A stretch of 9,054 nt of DNA from Bradyrhizobium sp. (GCA_028290165.1 JAQGKJ010000121.1:1-9054); one strand, 5' to 3'; shown: positions 1 through 6,618, numbered from the stretch's first letter. Numbers and translations: made by a program. Notes: generated by a model not told the origin, from the letters alone.

Positions 1-753
1 TCGCTGAATGCCCGCGATGCGATGCCGGCCGGCGGCAAGCTCACACTCGAGACCAACAACATTTATCTCGATGAAGGCTATGCAAGCATGCAAAACGAAG
101 TCACGCCGGGCAACTACGTCATGATCGCCGTGAGCGATACCGGCGCGGGGATTCCCGCCGCAAACCTGGAAAAGGTCTTCGATCCCTTCTTCACCACCAA
201 GGAAGTCGGCAAGGGCACCGGGCTCGGCCTCAGCATGGTGTTTGGCTTCGTCAAGCAGTCCAACGGACATATCAAGATTTACAGCGAGGAAGGTCACGGC
301 ACCACCGTCAAGATCTATCTGCCGCGGGCAACGGGCCTCGACCTGACCGCGGCTGAAGCGCAGGCATCCTCGCGCATCGAAGGCGGCAACGAGGTCGTCC
401 TGGTCGTAGAGGACGATGCGCTGGTGCGCCGTTATGTCGTCACCCAGATCGAGAGCCTCGGCTACACCACCCTGGAGGCGAGCAACGCCGTGGAAGCCCT
501 GAACGTGATCGCCGACACTGCCGTAGTCGATCTCTTGTTCACCGACGTGATCATGCCCGGACCCATGAACGGCCGCCAGCTTGTCGAGGAGGCGCTGAAA
601 CGGCGGCCGTCGCTCAAGACGTTGTACACGTCGGGATACACCGAGAACGCCATCGTTCATCACGGGCGTCTCGATTCAGGCGTGCTGTTGCTGGCGAAGC
701 CGTATCGCAAGGCCGATCTCGCCAGAATGATGCGGATGGCCCTCGACAGTTGA
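1..753 (+). CDS. Hybrid sensor histidine kinase, C-terminal part (HATPase + receiver), 5' end outside window
   Basis: The frame is open from base 1, so the first ATG inside the window (22) is not the start. The 250 visible residues begin in the N box (NARDAMP, residues 3-9) of a HATPase_c domain. This is followed by the G1 box DTGAGIP (about 46-52), the F box FDPFFTTK and the G2 box GKGTGLGLSM (about 70-79). After a short linker comes a response-regulator receiver domain from about residue 131: acidic EDD (137-139), phospho-acceptor Asp182 in FTDVIMP, Thr/Ser in YTSGYT and the conserved Lys233 in KPY. By family knowledge such proteins autophosphorylate on a His in the DHp domain, here outside the window, and pass the phosphate to the attached receiver. 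There is no DNA-binding output domain, so the final target is unknown. The sensor part and the signal cannot be seen. All key residues visible are intact. Confidence 0.93.
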   Translation, partial: SLNARDAMPAGGKLTLETNNIYLDEGYASMQNEVTPGNYVMIAVSDTGAGIPAANLEKVFDPFFTTKEVGKGTGLGLSMVFGFVKQSNGHIKIYSEEGHGTTVKIYLPRATGLDLTAAEAQASSRIEGGNEVVLVVEDDALVRRYVVTQIESLGYTTLEASNAVEALNVIADTAVVDLLFTDVIMPGPMNGRQLVEEALKRRPSLKTLYTSGYTENAIVHHGRLDSGVLLLAKPYRKADLARMMRMALDS

Positions 754-807
754 CGCGTTTTTCGAGACTGTCGGCGATGCCGGGACGATGGGCTTTAAGG
801 GACCTGC

Positions 808-1806
808 TTGTTGAAAAATCTCCTTACCGATATCGCGGGCGTCCGCGTCGGTCATGCCGATGACACGGCGCTGGCCTCCGGCGTCACCGCGGTGATCTTC
901 GAGAAGCCGGCGGTGGCGGCGATCGATGTGCGCGGCGGCGGTCCGGGCACCCGCGAAGGCGCGCTGCTCGATCTCGCCAATACCGTGGAAGCGATCGACG
1001 CCATCGCGCTCTCGGGAGGCTCGGCGTTCGGGCTTGAGGCCGGTGGCGGGGTGCAGGCCTGGCTCGCCGAACAGGGCCGCGGCTTTGAAGTGCGCGGCGC
1101 GGTGATTCCGATCGTGCCGGGCGCGATCTGCTTTGATCTGCTGAACGGTGGCAACAAGAAATGGGGCCGCTTCGCGCCCTACCGCGAACTCGGCTATGCT
1201 GCGGCTGCGGCGGGGACCGCCGACTTCGCGCTCGGCAGCGTGGGCGCCGGTCGCGGCGCCACCACCGCGAATTTCAAGGGTGGGCTCGGCTCGGCTTCAG
1301 CGACGACGCAAGGCGGCGTCCGGGTGGGAGCAATTGCGGGGGTGAATGCGGTGGGCAGCGTTACGGTCGGCGATGGACCGTGGTTCTGGGCGGCGCCGTT
1401 TGAAATCGGGGCGGAATATGGCGGGCGCGGATTGCCGCCGTCGTTCACGCCGGAGATGCTGGCGATGCGCATCAAGGGCAGTGCCGCCGCGAATGCCGTG
1501 GAAAACACCACGCTCGCGGTGGTCGTCACCGACGCCAAGCTGACAAAACCGCAAGCGAAACGGCTCGCGATGATCGCACAGACCGGATTTGCCCGCGCGA
1601 TCTATCCGGTGCACGCGCCGCTCGACGGCGACGTGCTGTTTGCCGCCGCCACCTGTGAGAAGCCAATCGATCCCCTGGTCGGCCTTACCGAGCTCGGCAT
1701 GATCGCGGCAAATGTCGTGGCCCGCGCCATCGCGCGCGGCGTTTATCAGGCGGCCGCGCTGCCCTTCCCCGGTGCGTTGCCGGCATGGAAAGATCGGTTC
1801 GGCTAG
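808..1806 (+). CDS. P1-family (S58) N-terminal-nucleophile hydrolase, NylC/DmpA-like
   Basis: The 332-residue protein has the P1/DmpA fold signature: an early ITDIAGVRVGH-type start (TDIAGVRVGHADD), GGGPGTRE (43-50), ALSGGSAFGLEA (67-78) and GAGRGATTANFKGG (146-159). Members are made as one chain that cuts itself before a Ser or Thr, which becomes the N-terminal nucleophile. Here the likely cut is Asn233/Thr234 in ENTTLAVVV, as in nylon-oligomer hydrolase NylC (Asn266/Thr267), rather than the Gly/Ser of DmpA. An Asp-Gly-Asp at 273-275 sits 39 and 41 residues after the Thr, the spacing I recall for NylC Asp306/Asp308. The natural substrate is unknown; amide or short-peptide hydrolysis is inferred. 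No signal peptide is seen, so it is probably cytoplasmic. The start is TTG at 808, seven bases after AAGG (797-800); a second TTG follows at 811. It lies 54 bases after the kinase gene, on the same strand, so co-transcription is possible. Confidence 0.9.
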   Translation: MLKNLLTDIAGVRVGHADDTALASGVTAVIFEKPAVAAIDVRGGGPGTREGALLDLANTVEAIDAIALSGGSAFGLEAGGGVQAWLAEQGRGFEVRGAVIPIVPGAICFDLLNGGNKKWGRFAPYRELGYAAAAAGTADFALGSVGAGRGATTANFKGGLGSASATTQGGVRVGAIAGVNAVGSVTVGDGPWFWAAPFEIGAEYGGRGLPPSFTPEMLAMRIKGSAAANAVENTTLAVVVTDAKLTKPQAKRLAMIAQTGFARAIYPVHAPLDGDVLFAAATCEKPIDPLVGLTELGMIAANVVARAIARGVYQAAALPFPGALPAWKDRFG

Positions 1807-1840
1807 CTCGGCGCGATCGGTACTGAACCCTATCAGACGG

Positions 1841-2659
1841 TCACCGAGAGCGCTGCGGTTGCTCCGGATGAAATCGCCCGGCCTCGCGCTGAATCATCTG
1901 TTCGATGAGGTTGTAGGATGACGTCGCGCTGGAGGATGATGTCGTTGCCGCCGGCGACGTCATCGTGACCTTCGATCCGTCGGCATAGGTCACCGACGTC
2001 GTGGTGGAGCCGTCACTGTTGGTGACCGAGGTGGAGGATGCGCCGCTCAGTGCCTGCAGCAGTGGATCGGAGCTTGATCCGCCGGTGCCGGAGCTTGATC
2101 CGCTGGCGCCGGAGCTTGATCCGTTGGCGCCGGTCGAATCGCCGGATGCGTCCGAACTGGCGACATGATGGTGGTGATGGCGACCCTTGCCGCCGGCTCC
2201 CTGCAGCGCGGACGACATTTCGTCCAGGCTGACCGAACCATCGCCGTTCTTGTCGAGCTTGTTGAAGACGTCGTCGGCCTGCGCGAGGTTGGTGCCGCCG
2301 GCGCCAAGTGCGTTTTCGAATTCCGACTTGCTGATCTTGCCGTCGCCGTTGGTATCGAGCTGCGACAACAGGTCTTGCAGCGCGCTCGATGGGCTGGTCG
2401 ATGTGGAGGTGGCTGACCCGGTCGATGACTGGCTTTGCGCCGCAAGCAGCGCGCTCATCGTCGCCGGCGATAGCGGCGAAAACCCGCCGGAACCGGAAGC
2501 CGGGATCGAGCTTCCCGAAGGCGCGGTGCCGCCTGACAAATCGAACGGGTTCGTCGAGCTCTGGTTAAAGCCGGTGGCCGGCGGAGACGACGATTTCGAC
2601 GAGGTCAGCGATTGCAGCGCATCCAGTGCGGACGACACGGCGCCAAGAGCAAGCAACAT
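1841..2659 (-). CDS. EF-hand calcium-binding protein, Ser/Gly-rich, low complexity
   Basis: The 272-residue protein is dominated by Ser, Gly, Ala and Thr. Two canonical EF-hand loops are visible: [12 protein letters not shown] (102-113) and [12 protein letters not shown] (136-147), both with Asp/Asn/Asp at positions 1, 3 and 5 and Glu at 12, so both should bind Ca2+. A run of five His (161-165) follows the second loop and could bind a transition metal. Next come three near-identical seven-residue Ser/Gly units (about 177-197), then a Thr/Ser stretch with two DGS-containing repeats (about 211-234). The C-terminus is a short helical segment, [12 protein letters not shown] (249-260). The N-terminus is not a clear signal peptide. 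The ATG at 2659 has GGAG (2667-2670 on this strand) seven bases upstream. Similar EF-hand proteins are common in Bradyrhizobium relatives, but I know of no proven role. It converges on the upstream peptidase gene with 34 bases between them. Confidence 0.8.
   Translation of the reverse strand: MLLALGAVSSALDALQSLTSSKSSSPPATGFNQSSTNPFDLSGGTAPSGSSIPASGSGGFSPLSPATMSALLAAQSQSSTGSATSTSTSPSSALQDLLSQLDTNGDGKISKSEFENALGAGGTNLAQADDVFNKLDKNGDGSVSLDEMSSALQGAGGKGRHHHHHVASSDASGDSTGANGSSSGASGSSSGTGGSSSDPLLQALSGASSTSVTNSDGSTTTSVTYADGSKVTMTSPAATTSSSSATSSYNLIEQMIQREAGRFHPEQPQRSR
2069..2131. repeat. Three tandem 21-bp repeats inside the EF-hand gene
   Basis: Units are at 2069-2089, 2090-2110 and 2111-2131. Each begins with GGAGCTTGATCC and ends with a variable nine-base tail (GCCGGTGCC, GCTGGCGCC, GTTGGCGCC). 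Read on the minus strand they encode three Gly-X-Gly-Ser-Ser-Ser-type units of a flexible linker. The unit length is a multiple of three, so gain or loss of a copy keeps the frame. The low divergence between units suggests recent expansion by slippage or unequal exchange. Confidence 0.9.
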
Positions 2660-2917
2660 GGCAGGACTCCGAACAAGCGCCGCAATCGTGCGGCCTTTAC
2701 TTTCACGGCGTTAGGGTCAGCAAGCGCCGTGCCATGCCTAAAACCCAATAAAACGAGGGTTTTCTCCTGCCCAAAGAGCCCGGCGGCCTCGGCAATAGAT
2801 GCCGTTTGCGGCAGAATTTTCCGCCCTCGATACGCCGATTTGCCCGCATTGCCCCCGGGCTTTGCGCGTGTTACCCGAAACCGTTCGCACGCTTCCAAGC
2901 AGTCCGGGAAAGCCCAC
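2660..2917. other. Divergent intergenic region between the EF-hand gene and rpe
   Basis: These 258 bases must hold the promoters of both flanking genes. I see no convincing -35/-10 pair. Three inverted repeats stand out: GCCGCA-N4-TGCGGC at 2679-2694, in the presumed leader of the EF-hand mRNA; AAAACCC-N10-GGGTTTT at 2740-2763; and TGCCG-N4-CGGCA at 2800-2813, followed by GAATTTT. The frame of rpe stays open back to 2612, but this upstream extension does not look like protein of the Rpe family. GGGAA at 2906-2910 serves as the rpe ribosome site. Confidence 0.5.
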
Positions 2918-3619
2918 ATGTCTGCCCAATTTGCGTCCCGCCCCCTCGTCATTGCGCCGTCGATCCTGGCGTCCGATTTCGCCAAACTGGGCGAGGAGGT
3001 CCGCGCCGTCGATGCGGCCGGCGCCGACTGGATTCATCTCGATGTGATGGACGGTCATTTCGTTCCCAACATTTCCTACGGTCCGGATGTCATCAAGGCG
3101 ATGCGCCCGCACACCAAAAAGATCTTCGACGCGCATCTGATGATCTCGCCGGCCGATCCGTATCTGGAGGCCTTCGCCAAGGCCGGCTGCGATCACATCA
3201 CGGTGCATGCCGAGGCGGGCCCGCATCTGCATCGCTCGCTGCAGGCGATCCGCGCGCTCGGCAAGAAGGCCGGCGTCTCGCTCAATCCGGGCACGCCGAT
3301 CACTTCAATCGAATATGTCATCGACATGATCGATCTGGTGCTGGTGATGTCGGTCAACCCCGGCTTCGGCGGTCAGGCGTTTATTCCCTCCGCTCTCGGC
3401 AAAATCCAGGACTTGCGCGCGATGACCGCGGGACGTCCGATCGATATCGAGGTCGATGGCGGCGTCAGCCCGGATAATTCCGGCCAGCTTGCTGCCGCCG
3501 GCGCCAATGCGTTTGTGGCAGGCTCTGCCGTGTTCAAGGGCGGCACCAGGGAGGCCTACAAGGCCAATATTTCCGCGATCCGCGAAGCGGCGGCAATCGC
3601 GCGCGGTGAAGCGATCTAA
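2918..3619 (+). CDS. rpe: Ribulose-phosphate 3-epimerase
   Basis: The enzyme interconverts D-ribulose 5-phosphate and D-xylulose 5-phosphate in the cytoplasm, in the pentose phosphate pathway and, where present, the Calvin cycle. The 233 residues form a TIM barrel with every family hallmark: [10 protein letters not shown] (12-21), [12 protein letters not shown] (40-51), DAHLM (71-75), SVNPGFGGQ (145-153), DGGV (180-183) and AGSAVF (201-206). The metal-binding and acid/base residues are expected to be His40, Asp42, His73 and Asp180, all present. The ATG at 2918 is chosen because the family motif [10 protein letters not shown] starts 11 residues later and GGGAA lies seven bases upstream. The in-frame extension back to 2612 is rejected. 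The stop codon TAA (3617-3619) overlaps the stop codon of the convergent kinase gene, so no dedicated terminator fits between them. Confidence 0.97.
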   Translation: MSAQFASRPLVIAPSILASDFAKLGEEVRAVDAAGADWIHLDVMDGHFVPNISYGPDVIKAMRPHTKKIFDAHLMISPADPYLEAFAKAGCDHITVHAEAGPHLHRSLQAIRALGKKAGVSLNPGTPITSIEYVIDMIDLVLVMSVNPGFGGQAFIPSALGKIQDLRAMTAGRPIDIEVDGGVSPDNSGQLAAAGANAFVAGSAVFKGGTREAYKANISAIREAAAIARGEAI

Positions 3620-5061
3620 GTGTTTCGCTCTTCCGCCTTCTCGCCGGTACTTTCCTGCCCAGTCAGCGAGGCCAGCCGCGGCGGCCGCACCACGGTCACG
3701 GTGCACGTCGCTTCCGCCTTGGCGGAGATGCCGCCGAGCAGCGTGCGCAGCACCGAAGTCTGCCGCGCCCCGATGACGATATGATCGACATGATTGGCTT
3801 CGGCGAATTCCAGGATCGCCGCCGCGGGATCGACCGCCTCAAGCACATGCACCGTGAGGCGGCCTTCATCGAGCTTTAGCGGCGACGCCCAATGCCGGAG
3901 CGCGACCAGCCGATCGACGTGCTTGTTGTTGCCCTCTTCGTCGAGCGTCCAATCGATGGTGACGCGGCCGAGCTTCAGCACGTTCACGCATGCGAGCCTC
4001 GCCGAGGGAAGGGTCGCGAGAATTCGTTGGGTGGTGACGCGCATTGCCTCATTCAACGCGAGCGAACCTTCTGCGGTGTCGAGGGCGATCACCACGATCG
4101 GACCCGAAGCCAGCTGGGCGGCAAGGTCGGCCTTTGCCTTCGGCTGCGTCAGACCGCCATTGAAGCGGCGGCGCCAGACGGTGCCTATCGGATCGCGCTT
4201 CAGCCGCTCCGATCGCGCGGTCAGTTTGATCTGGTCGGGATGCGCGAGTTCGAACGCCAGTTGCGAAGCCGTGGGATAGCGCCAGACCGGCTCGATCTCC
4301 AGGCACCGCAGCACGACTTCCTGCAGCCAGGGCGGATAGTCGGCCCTCAGCTTGCGCGGAGGAACCGGGTCGCGCCACAGCCGGCGCCGCATGGCGTGCA
4401 TGGTTTCGCCCTCGCCGAACGGCCGCACGCCGGTGGTGAAGAAATACAGCAGCACGCCCAGCGAAAAAAGATCGCTGCGCGGATCGTCGCGCACGCCGAG
4501 CAGGCGCTCGGGCGCCATGTAGGGCGCCGTGCCGTATGGCAAGCGGAACTCTTCCTGCAGCAAATCGGGCAACTGATTGTGATGCGACAGGCCGAAATCG
4601 ATCAGCACGGCTTCGCCGGAGGAACGAAACATGATGCTGCTCGGCTTGATATCGTGATGGATGACGTTTTGCCGGTGCCGGTCGGCAAGCGCGGCTGCGA
4701 TCTTTCCGGTGATGACCCTCGCCTCCTCGTAAGCCAGCGGCAACTCGCCAAGCCTGCTGTAAAGCGTCTGACCGGGGATGCGCTCAATCACGACCTAGGC
4801 CTGCCGCGCGAAATCGCCGGCGCCGAAACAAGCCGGCACGTGAGGTCCCGACAACCGCGGCAGGATCATCTGCTCCATCTCGAAACTGACAATGGCCGCG
4901 GGATCCTCGCCCTCGGACACAAGCGGGATTTTCATCAACATCGGCACGTCGATGTCGGGCCAGGTCACGCTCCACAGCGTCGCCATGCCGCCGCTATGAA
5001 CACACTCCCCGACGGTGAAGCCATCGATGACGATGCCGGGCCGAATCGAAAGCTTGGCCAT
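3616..5061 (-). pseudogene. Bifunctional Ser/Thr protein kinase-universal stress protein, interrupted by an in-frame amber codon
   Basis: Read through one TAG (codon 89) the gene gives 481 residues. The N-lobe has a Gly-rich loop (VHSGGMATLW, 21-30), Lys44 in LMKIP and a likely alpha-C Glu61. After the TAG the kinase resumes in the same frame: VVIERIPGQTL (hinge), HHDIKP (135-140), IDFG (154-157), GTAPYMAPE (177-185) and SDLFSLGV. Residues about 320-460 form a UspA-like domain (PIVVIALD to CTVTVVRPP). Odd points: the catalytic loop has His for the HRD Arg and Ser where the Mg-binding Asn is usual, and the Usp nucleotide loop is degenerate (GARQ for GxxG, GG for GS). The ATG at 5061 has a strong GGGAGGTG Shine-Dalgarno at 5068-5075, overlapping the stop of the upstream phosphoesterase. 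As written, only an 88-residue N-lobe fragment is made, unless the codon is read through or translation restarts at GTG 4791. The flanking frame is intact, so the lesion is recent or an error. Confidence 0.85.
4795..4797 (-). other. In-frame TAG splitting the kinase domain
   Basis: On the minus strand the codons read GAT TTC GCG CGG CAG GCC TAG GTC GTG ATT GAG. Upstream residues (FGAGDFARQA) and downstream residues (VVIERIPGQ) join as one kinase beta-4/beta-5 region with no shift of frame. A Tyr codon (TAC or TAT) one base away from TAG would fit an aromatic residue here, but that identity is inferred. Confidence 0.93.
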
Positions 5062-5066
5062 CGCTC

Positions 5067-5807
5067 TCACCTCCCGACCGACAGGCGGTCGGCCAGCCAG
5101 AACGGCAGGCCATTTTCGCGAATCCGCATCGCCGCCGCTGCGACATCGTAAGGCACGCGGCAAAACGTGATTTCGTTGGCCTCGGTATCGAACATTGCAA
5201 ACGAGGCCGCCGGATCGCCGTCGCGAGGCTGCCCCACCGAGCCGAGCACGGCGAGCCACCGCCTTCCCCCAGGCAATGGCACCGCGACGTCTGCGGTCGG
5301 CACGAAACTCGTCATCTTGCCGACAGCTGACATGGAATAGAGCGCCGGCTTGTGGATGTGGCCGCAGAACGTGACGTGCGCATCCGTCGCCACGATGCTG
5401 CGCGCTGCATCGGCGGCATCCTGGACATAGCGCCATTTCCGGGGGTGGCTTGCTTCGGAATGAACGTAGAGCCGATCCTCCTCCCGCAGTGCGAGCGGCA
5501 ACTCCGCCAGAAAACGCCGCTGGGTCGCGCTCAGCCTGCCGCGCGTCCACTCGATCGCGGCCTGGGCTTCGGCATTCATCGTTTCCGTCGGGGTGCCGAC
5601 CGCGTTGTCGTGGTTGCCGCGCACGGCGAGCGCGCCGCCATCGACGAGGCTCATCACGGTTTCGACCGTCCATTCCGGATCGGCGCCATATCCGACGTAG
5701 TCGCCGAGGCAAATGATCCGCTCGGCGCCCTGGGCGCGCGCAAAGCCGAGGCACGCGCCAAACGCCTGCCGGTTAGCGTGGATATCCGTAAAGATGGCCA
5801 GCAGCAC
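5067..5807 (-). CDS. Calcineurin-like metallophosphoesterase (Metallophos_2 type)
   Basis: The 246-residue protein carries the full metal-binding set of the calcineurin-like phosphoesterases: FTDIHAN (Asp8, His10), GDYVGYG (Asp36), GNHD (Asn66, His67), VHSE (His116) and CGHIH (His150, His152). A family-typical GSVGQPRDGDPAASFA stretch lies at 189-204. The fold binds two divalent metals and cleaves phosphomonoesters or phosphodiesters. The substrate is not readable from sequence; a phosphoprotein is possible given the kinase next door. No signal peptide is seen. GTG at 5807 is chosen because GGAGG (5813-5817) sits five bases upstream and beta-strand 1 begins at once (LLAIFTDIH). The frame runs open to 5945, but that extension would cross the FixK/FNR box and has no family features. 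The TGA (5067-5069) borders the kinase Shine-Dalgarno, with five bases to its ATG, so the two are almost certainly co-transcribed and translationally coupled. Confidence 0.92.
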   Translation of the reverse strand: MLLAIFTDIHANRQAFGACLGFARAQGAERIICLGDYVGYGADPEWTVETVMSLVDGGALAVRGNHDNAVGTPTETMNAEAQAAIEWTRGRLSATQRRFLAELPLALREEDRLYVHSEASHPRKWRYVQDAADAARSIVATDAHVTFCGHIHKPALYSMSAVGKMTSFVPTADVAVPLPGGRRWLAVLGSVGQPRDGDPAASFAMFDTEANEITFCRVPYDVAAAAMRIRENGLPFWLADRLSVGR

Positions 5808-5823
5808 GGTTTCCTCCGCATCG

Positions 5824-5829
5824 ATCCTA
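5824..5829 (-). promoter_or_regulatory. Candidate -10 element of the FixK/FNR-dependent promoter
   Basis: TAGGAT on the minus strand matches four of six bases of TATAAT. A start at about 5816-5817 follows and leaves only a 9-10 base leader that begins inside the Shine-Dalgarno sequence. There is no good -35, as expected for an activator-dependent class II promoter. The short leader is a weak point of this assignment. Confidence 0.45.
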
Positions 5830-5850
5830 TCGGCCAGGCTGGTGCCGGAT

Positions 5851-5864
5851 TTGATCGATATCAA
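5851..5864 (-). promoter_or_regulatory. FixK/FNR-type binding box
   Basis: TTGATCGATATCAA has perfect five-base arms TTGAT/ATCAA around four bases, matching the FNR/FixK consensus TTGAT-N4-ATCAA. Its centre (5857.5) is about 41 bases from the start point expected from the TAGGAT at 5824-5829. That is the class II activator position. It points at the phosphoesterase/kinase-Usp operon; the next plus-strand gene is far away. Confidence 0.75.
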
Positions 5865-5945
5865 ACAACACACCGCCTCAGGCGGGCAATCGTTTGTGTA
5901 GGCGGGGATAAGGCTGACGCGGGGGGAATTCGGGCGGACCTGCAA

Positions 5946-5960
5946 GCCGCAAGCTGCGGC
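5946..5960 (-). terminator. Possible weak terminator hairpin after tetR
   Basis: GCCGCA-AGC-TGCGGC (plus-strand reading) can form a six-bp GC-rich stem with a three-base loop, 21 bases after the tetR stop. There is no U tract on the minus strand, so intrinsic termination would be poor. It may only protect the mRNA end. Confidence 0.3.
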
Positions 5961-5981
5961 CGTCGCGGGCGGGGAAATGAC

Positions 5982-6578
5982 CTAGCGCTTCCGCGGCGCC
6001 TCAAGGCCCCTGAGCAACAGCACCAGCAACGCGTCGATCCGCGCCGCGAGTTGTGGATCGCTCCATTCCTCGGCATGCGCGGGATGATGGAAGCGGCTGG
6101 TGGCGTCGAACATCGCGCGCGCCGAGGCTTTGACGTCGGCGGCCTGGAACGCGCCCTGCTTCACGCCGTCGGACAGGATATGCGCGATCTGATCGACCAG
6201 ACCATCCTTATGCGCCTTCACCACCTTGCAGGCCTCCTGCGCCAGCGCTAGATAGGTCGCGAACATCTCGGGGTCGTCGCAAACCTTCTTGTGCTTGATC
6301 GCAATCATCGTGCGCAGCCAGCGCTCCAATCTCGCGGGCGCCGGGCCCGAACTTTCCGCGATCTTCTGCAGCGGCGCATTGACACGATCGAGCCAGCGTT
6401 TTGCCACCGCCTCGCGCAGCGAAGCCTTGCTCGGAAAATGGCGATAGACGCTGCCGTGGCTGACGTCGAGCGCACGGGCTACGTCCACCACGGTGGCTTT
6501 CGCAAGCCCGAAGCGGCGCAACACGTCCTCGGTGACCTCGAGAATTCGATCAGGGGTCAGGACAACGTTTTCGTTCAT
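5982..6578 (-). CDS. TetR/AcrR-family transcriptional regulator
   Basis: The 198-residue protein has a typical TetR N-terminal DNA-binding domain: ILEVTEDVLRRFG helix 1 (12-24), then a helix-turn-helix ending in the recognition motif VSHGSVYRHFPSKASL (39-54). The all-helical C-terminal part (about 65-190) would form the ligand pocket and dimer interface. The ligand is unknown. Such proteins usually repress their own gene and a neighbour until a small molecule binds. The ATG at 6578 has no clear Shine-Dalgarno sequence. Instead it overlaps, as ATGA, the stop of a nine-codon ORF with a good ribosome site, so coupled translation is likely. A strong inverted repeat over the -35 of its presumed promoter (6819-6842) is the best operator candidate. 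A short CACCG-N2-CGGTG repeat (6584-6595) lies just before the start. No efflux or enzyme target gene is next to it; purB is divergent but housekeeping. Confidence 0.92.
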   Translation of the reverse strand: MNENVVLTPDRILEVTEDVLRRFGLAKATVVDVARALDVSHGSVYRHFPSKASLREAVAKRWLDRVNAPLQKIAESSGPAPARLERWLRTMIAIKHKKVCDDPEMFATYLALAQEACKVVKAHKDGLVDQIAHILSDGVKQGAFQAADVKASARAMFDATSRFHHPAHAEEWSDPQLAARIDALLVLLLRGLEAPRKR

Positions 6579-6604
6579 GCGCGCACCGTTCGGTGGAGGG
6601 TCAT
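6575..6604 (-). CDS. Nine-codon mini-ORF overlapping the tetR start
   Basis: ATG at 6604 reads MTLHRTVRA and then TGA at 6575-6577, which overlaps the tetR ATG as ATGA. It has an AAGGGA Shine-Dalgarno at 6611-6616 with six-base spacing, far better than anything before tetR itself. The likely role is to load ribosomes that restart on tetR. The peptide itself need not have a function. Three of its nine codons are Arg or His, but no attenuation hairpin is obvious. Confidence 0.45.
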   Translation of the reverse strand: MTLHRTVRA

Positions 6605-6618
6605 GGCCGTTCCCTTGT

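Noticed and set aside
2800..2813. Hairpin followed by GAATTTT as a terminator
   Set aside because: The stem is only five bp, the T run is short, and no gene ends upstream on the plus strand.
2612..2917. N-terminal extension of rpe by 102 codons
   Set aside because: It would overlap the EF-hand gene start and the promoter region, has no Rpe similarity, and a good Shine-Dalgarno precedes the ATG at 2918.
3892..5151. 419-codon open frame on the plus strand opposite the kinase
   Set aside because: Its Arg/Gln/His-rich composition is that of an antisense shadow of GC-rich coding DNA; the minus strand carries clear kinase and Usp motifs.
4795..5754. 319-codon minus-strand frame as one protein
   Set aside because: Only its last 88 codons are real (kinase N-lobe, with their own ATG and Shine-Dalgarno at 5061). 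The rest is the phosphoesterase gene read in the wrong frame.
5808..5945. N-terminal extension of the phosphoesterase
   Set aside because: It crosses the FixK/FNR box. GTG 5807 has an ideal Shine-Dalgarno and is directly followed by the first beta strand.
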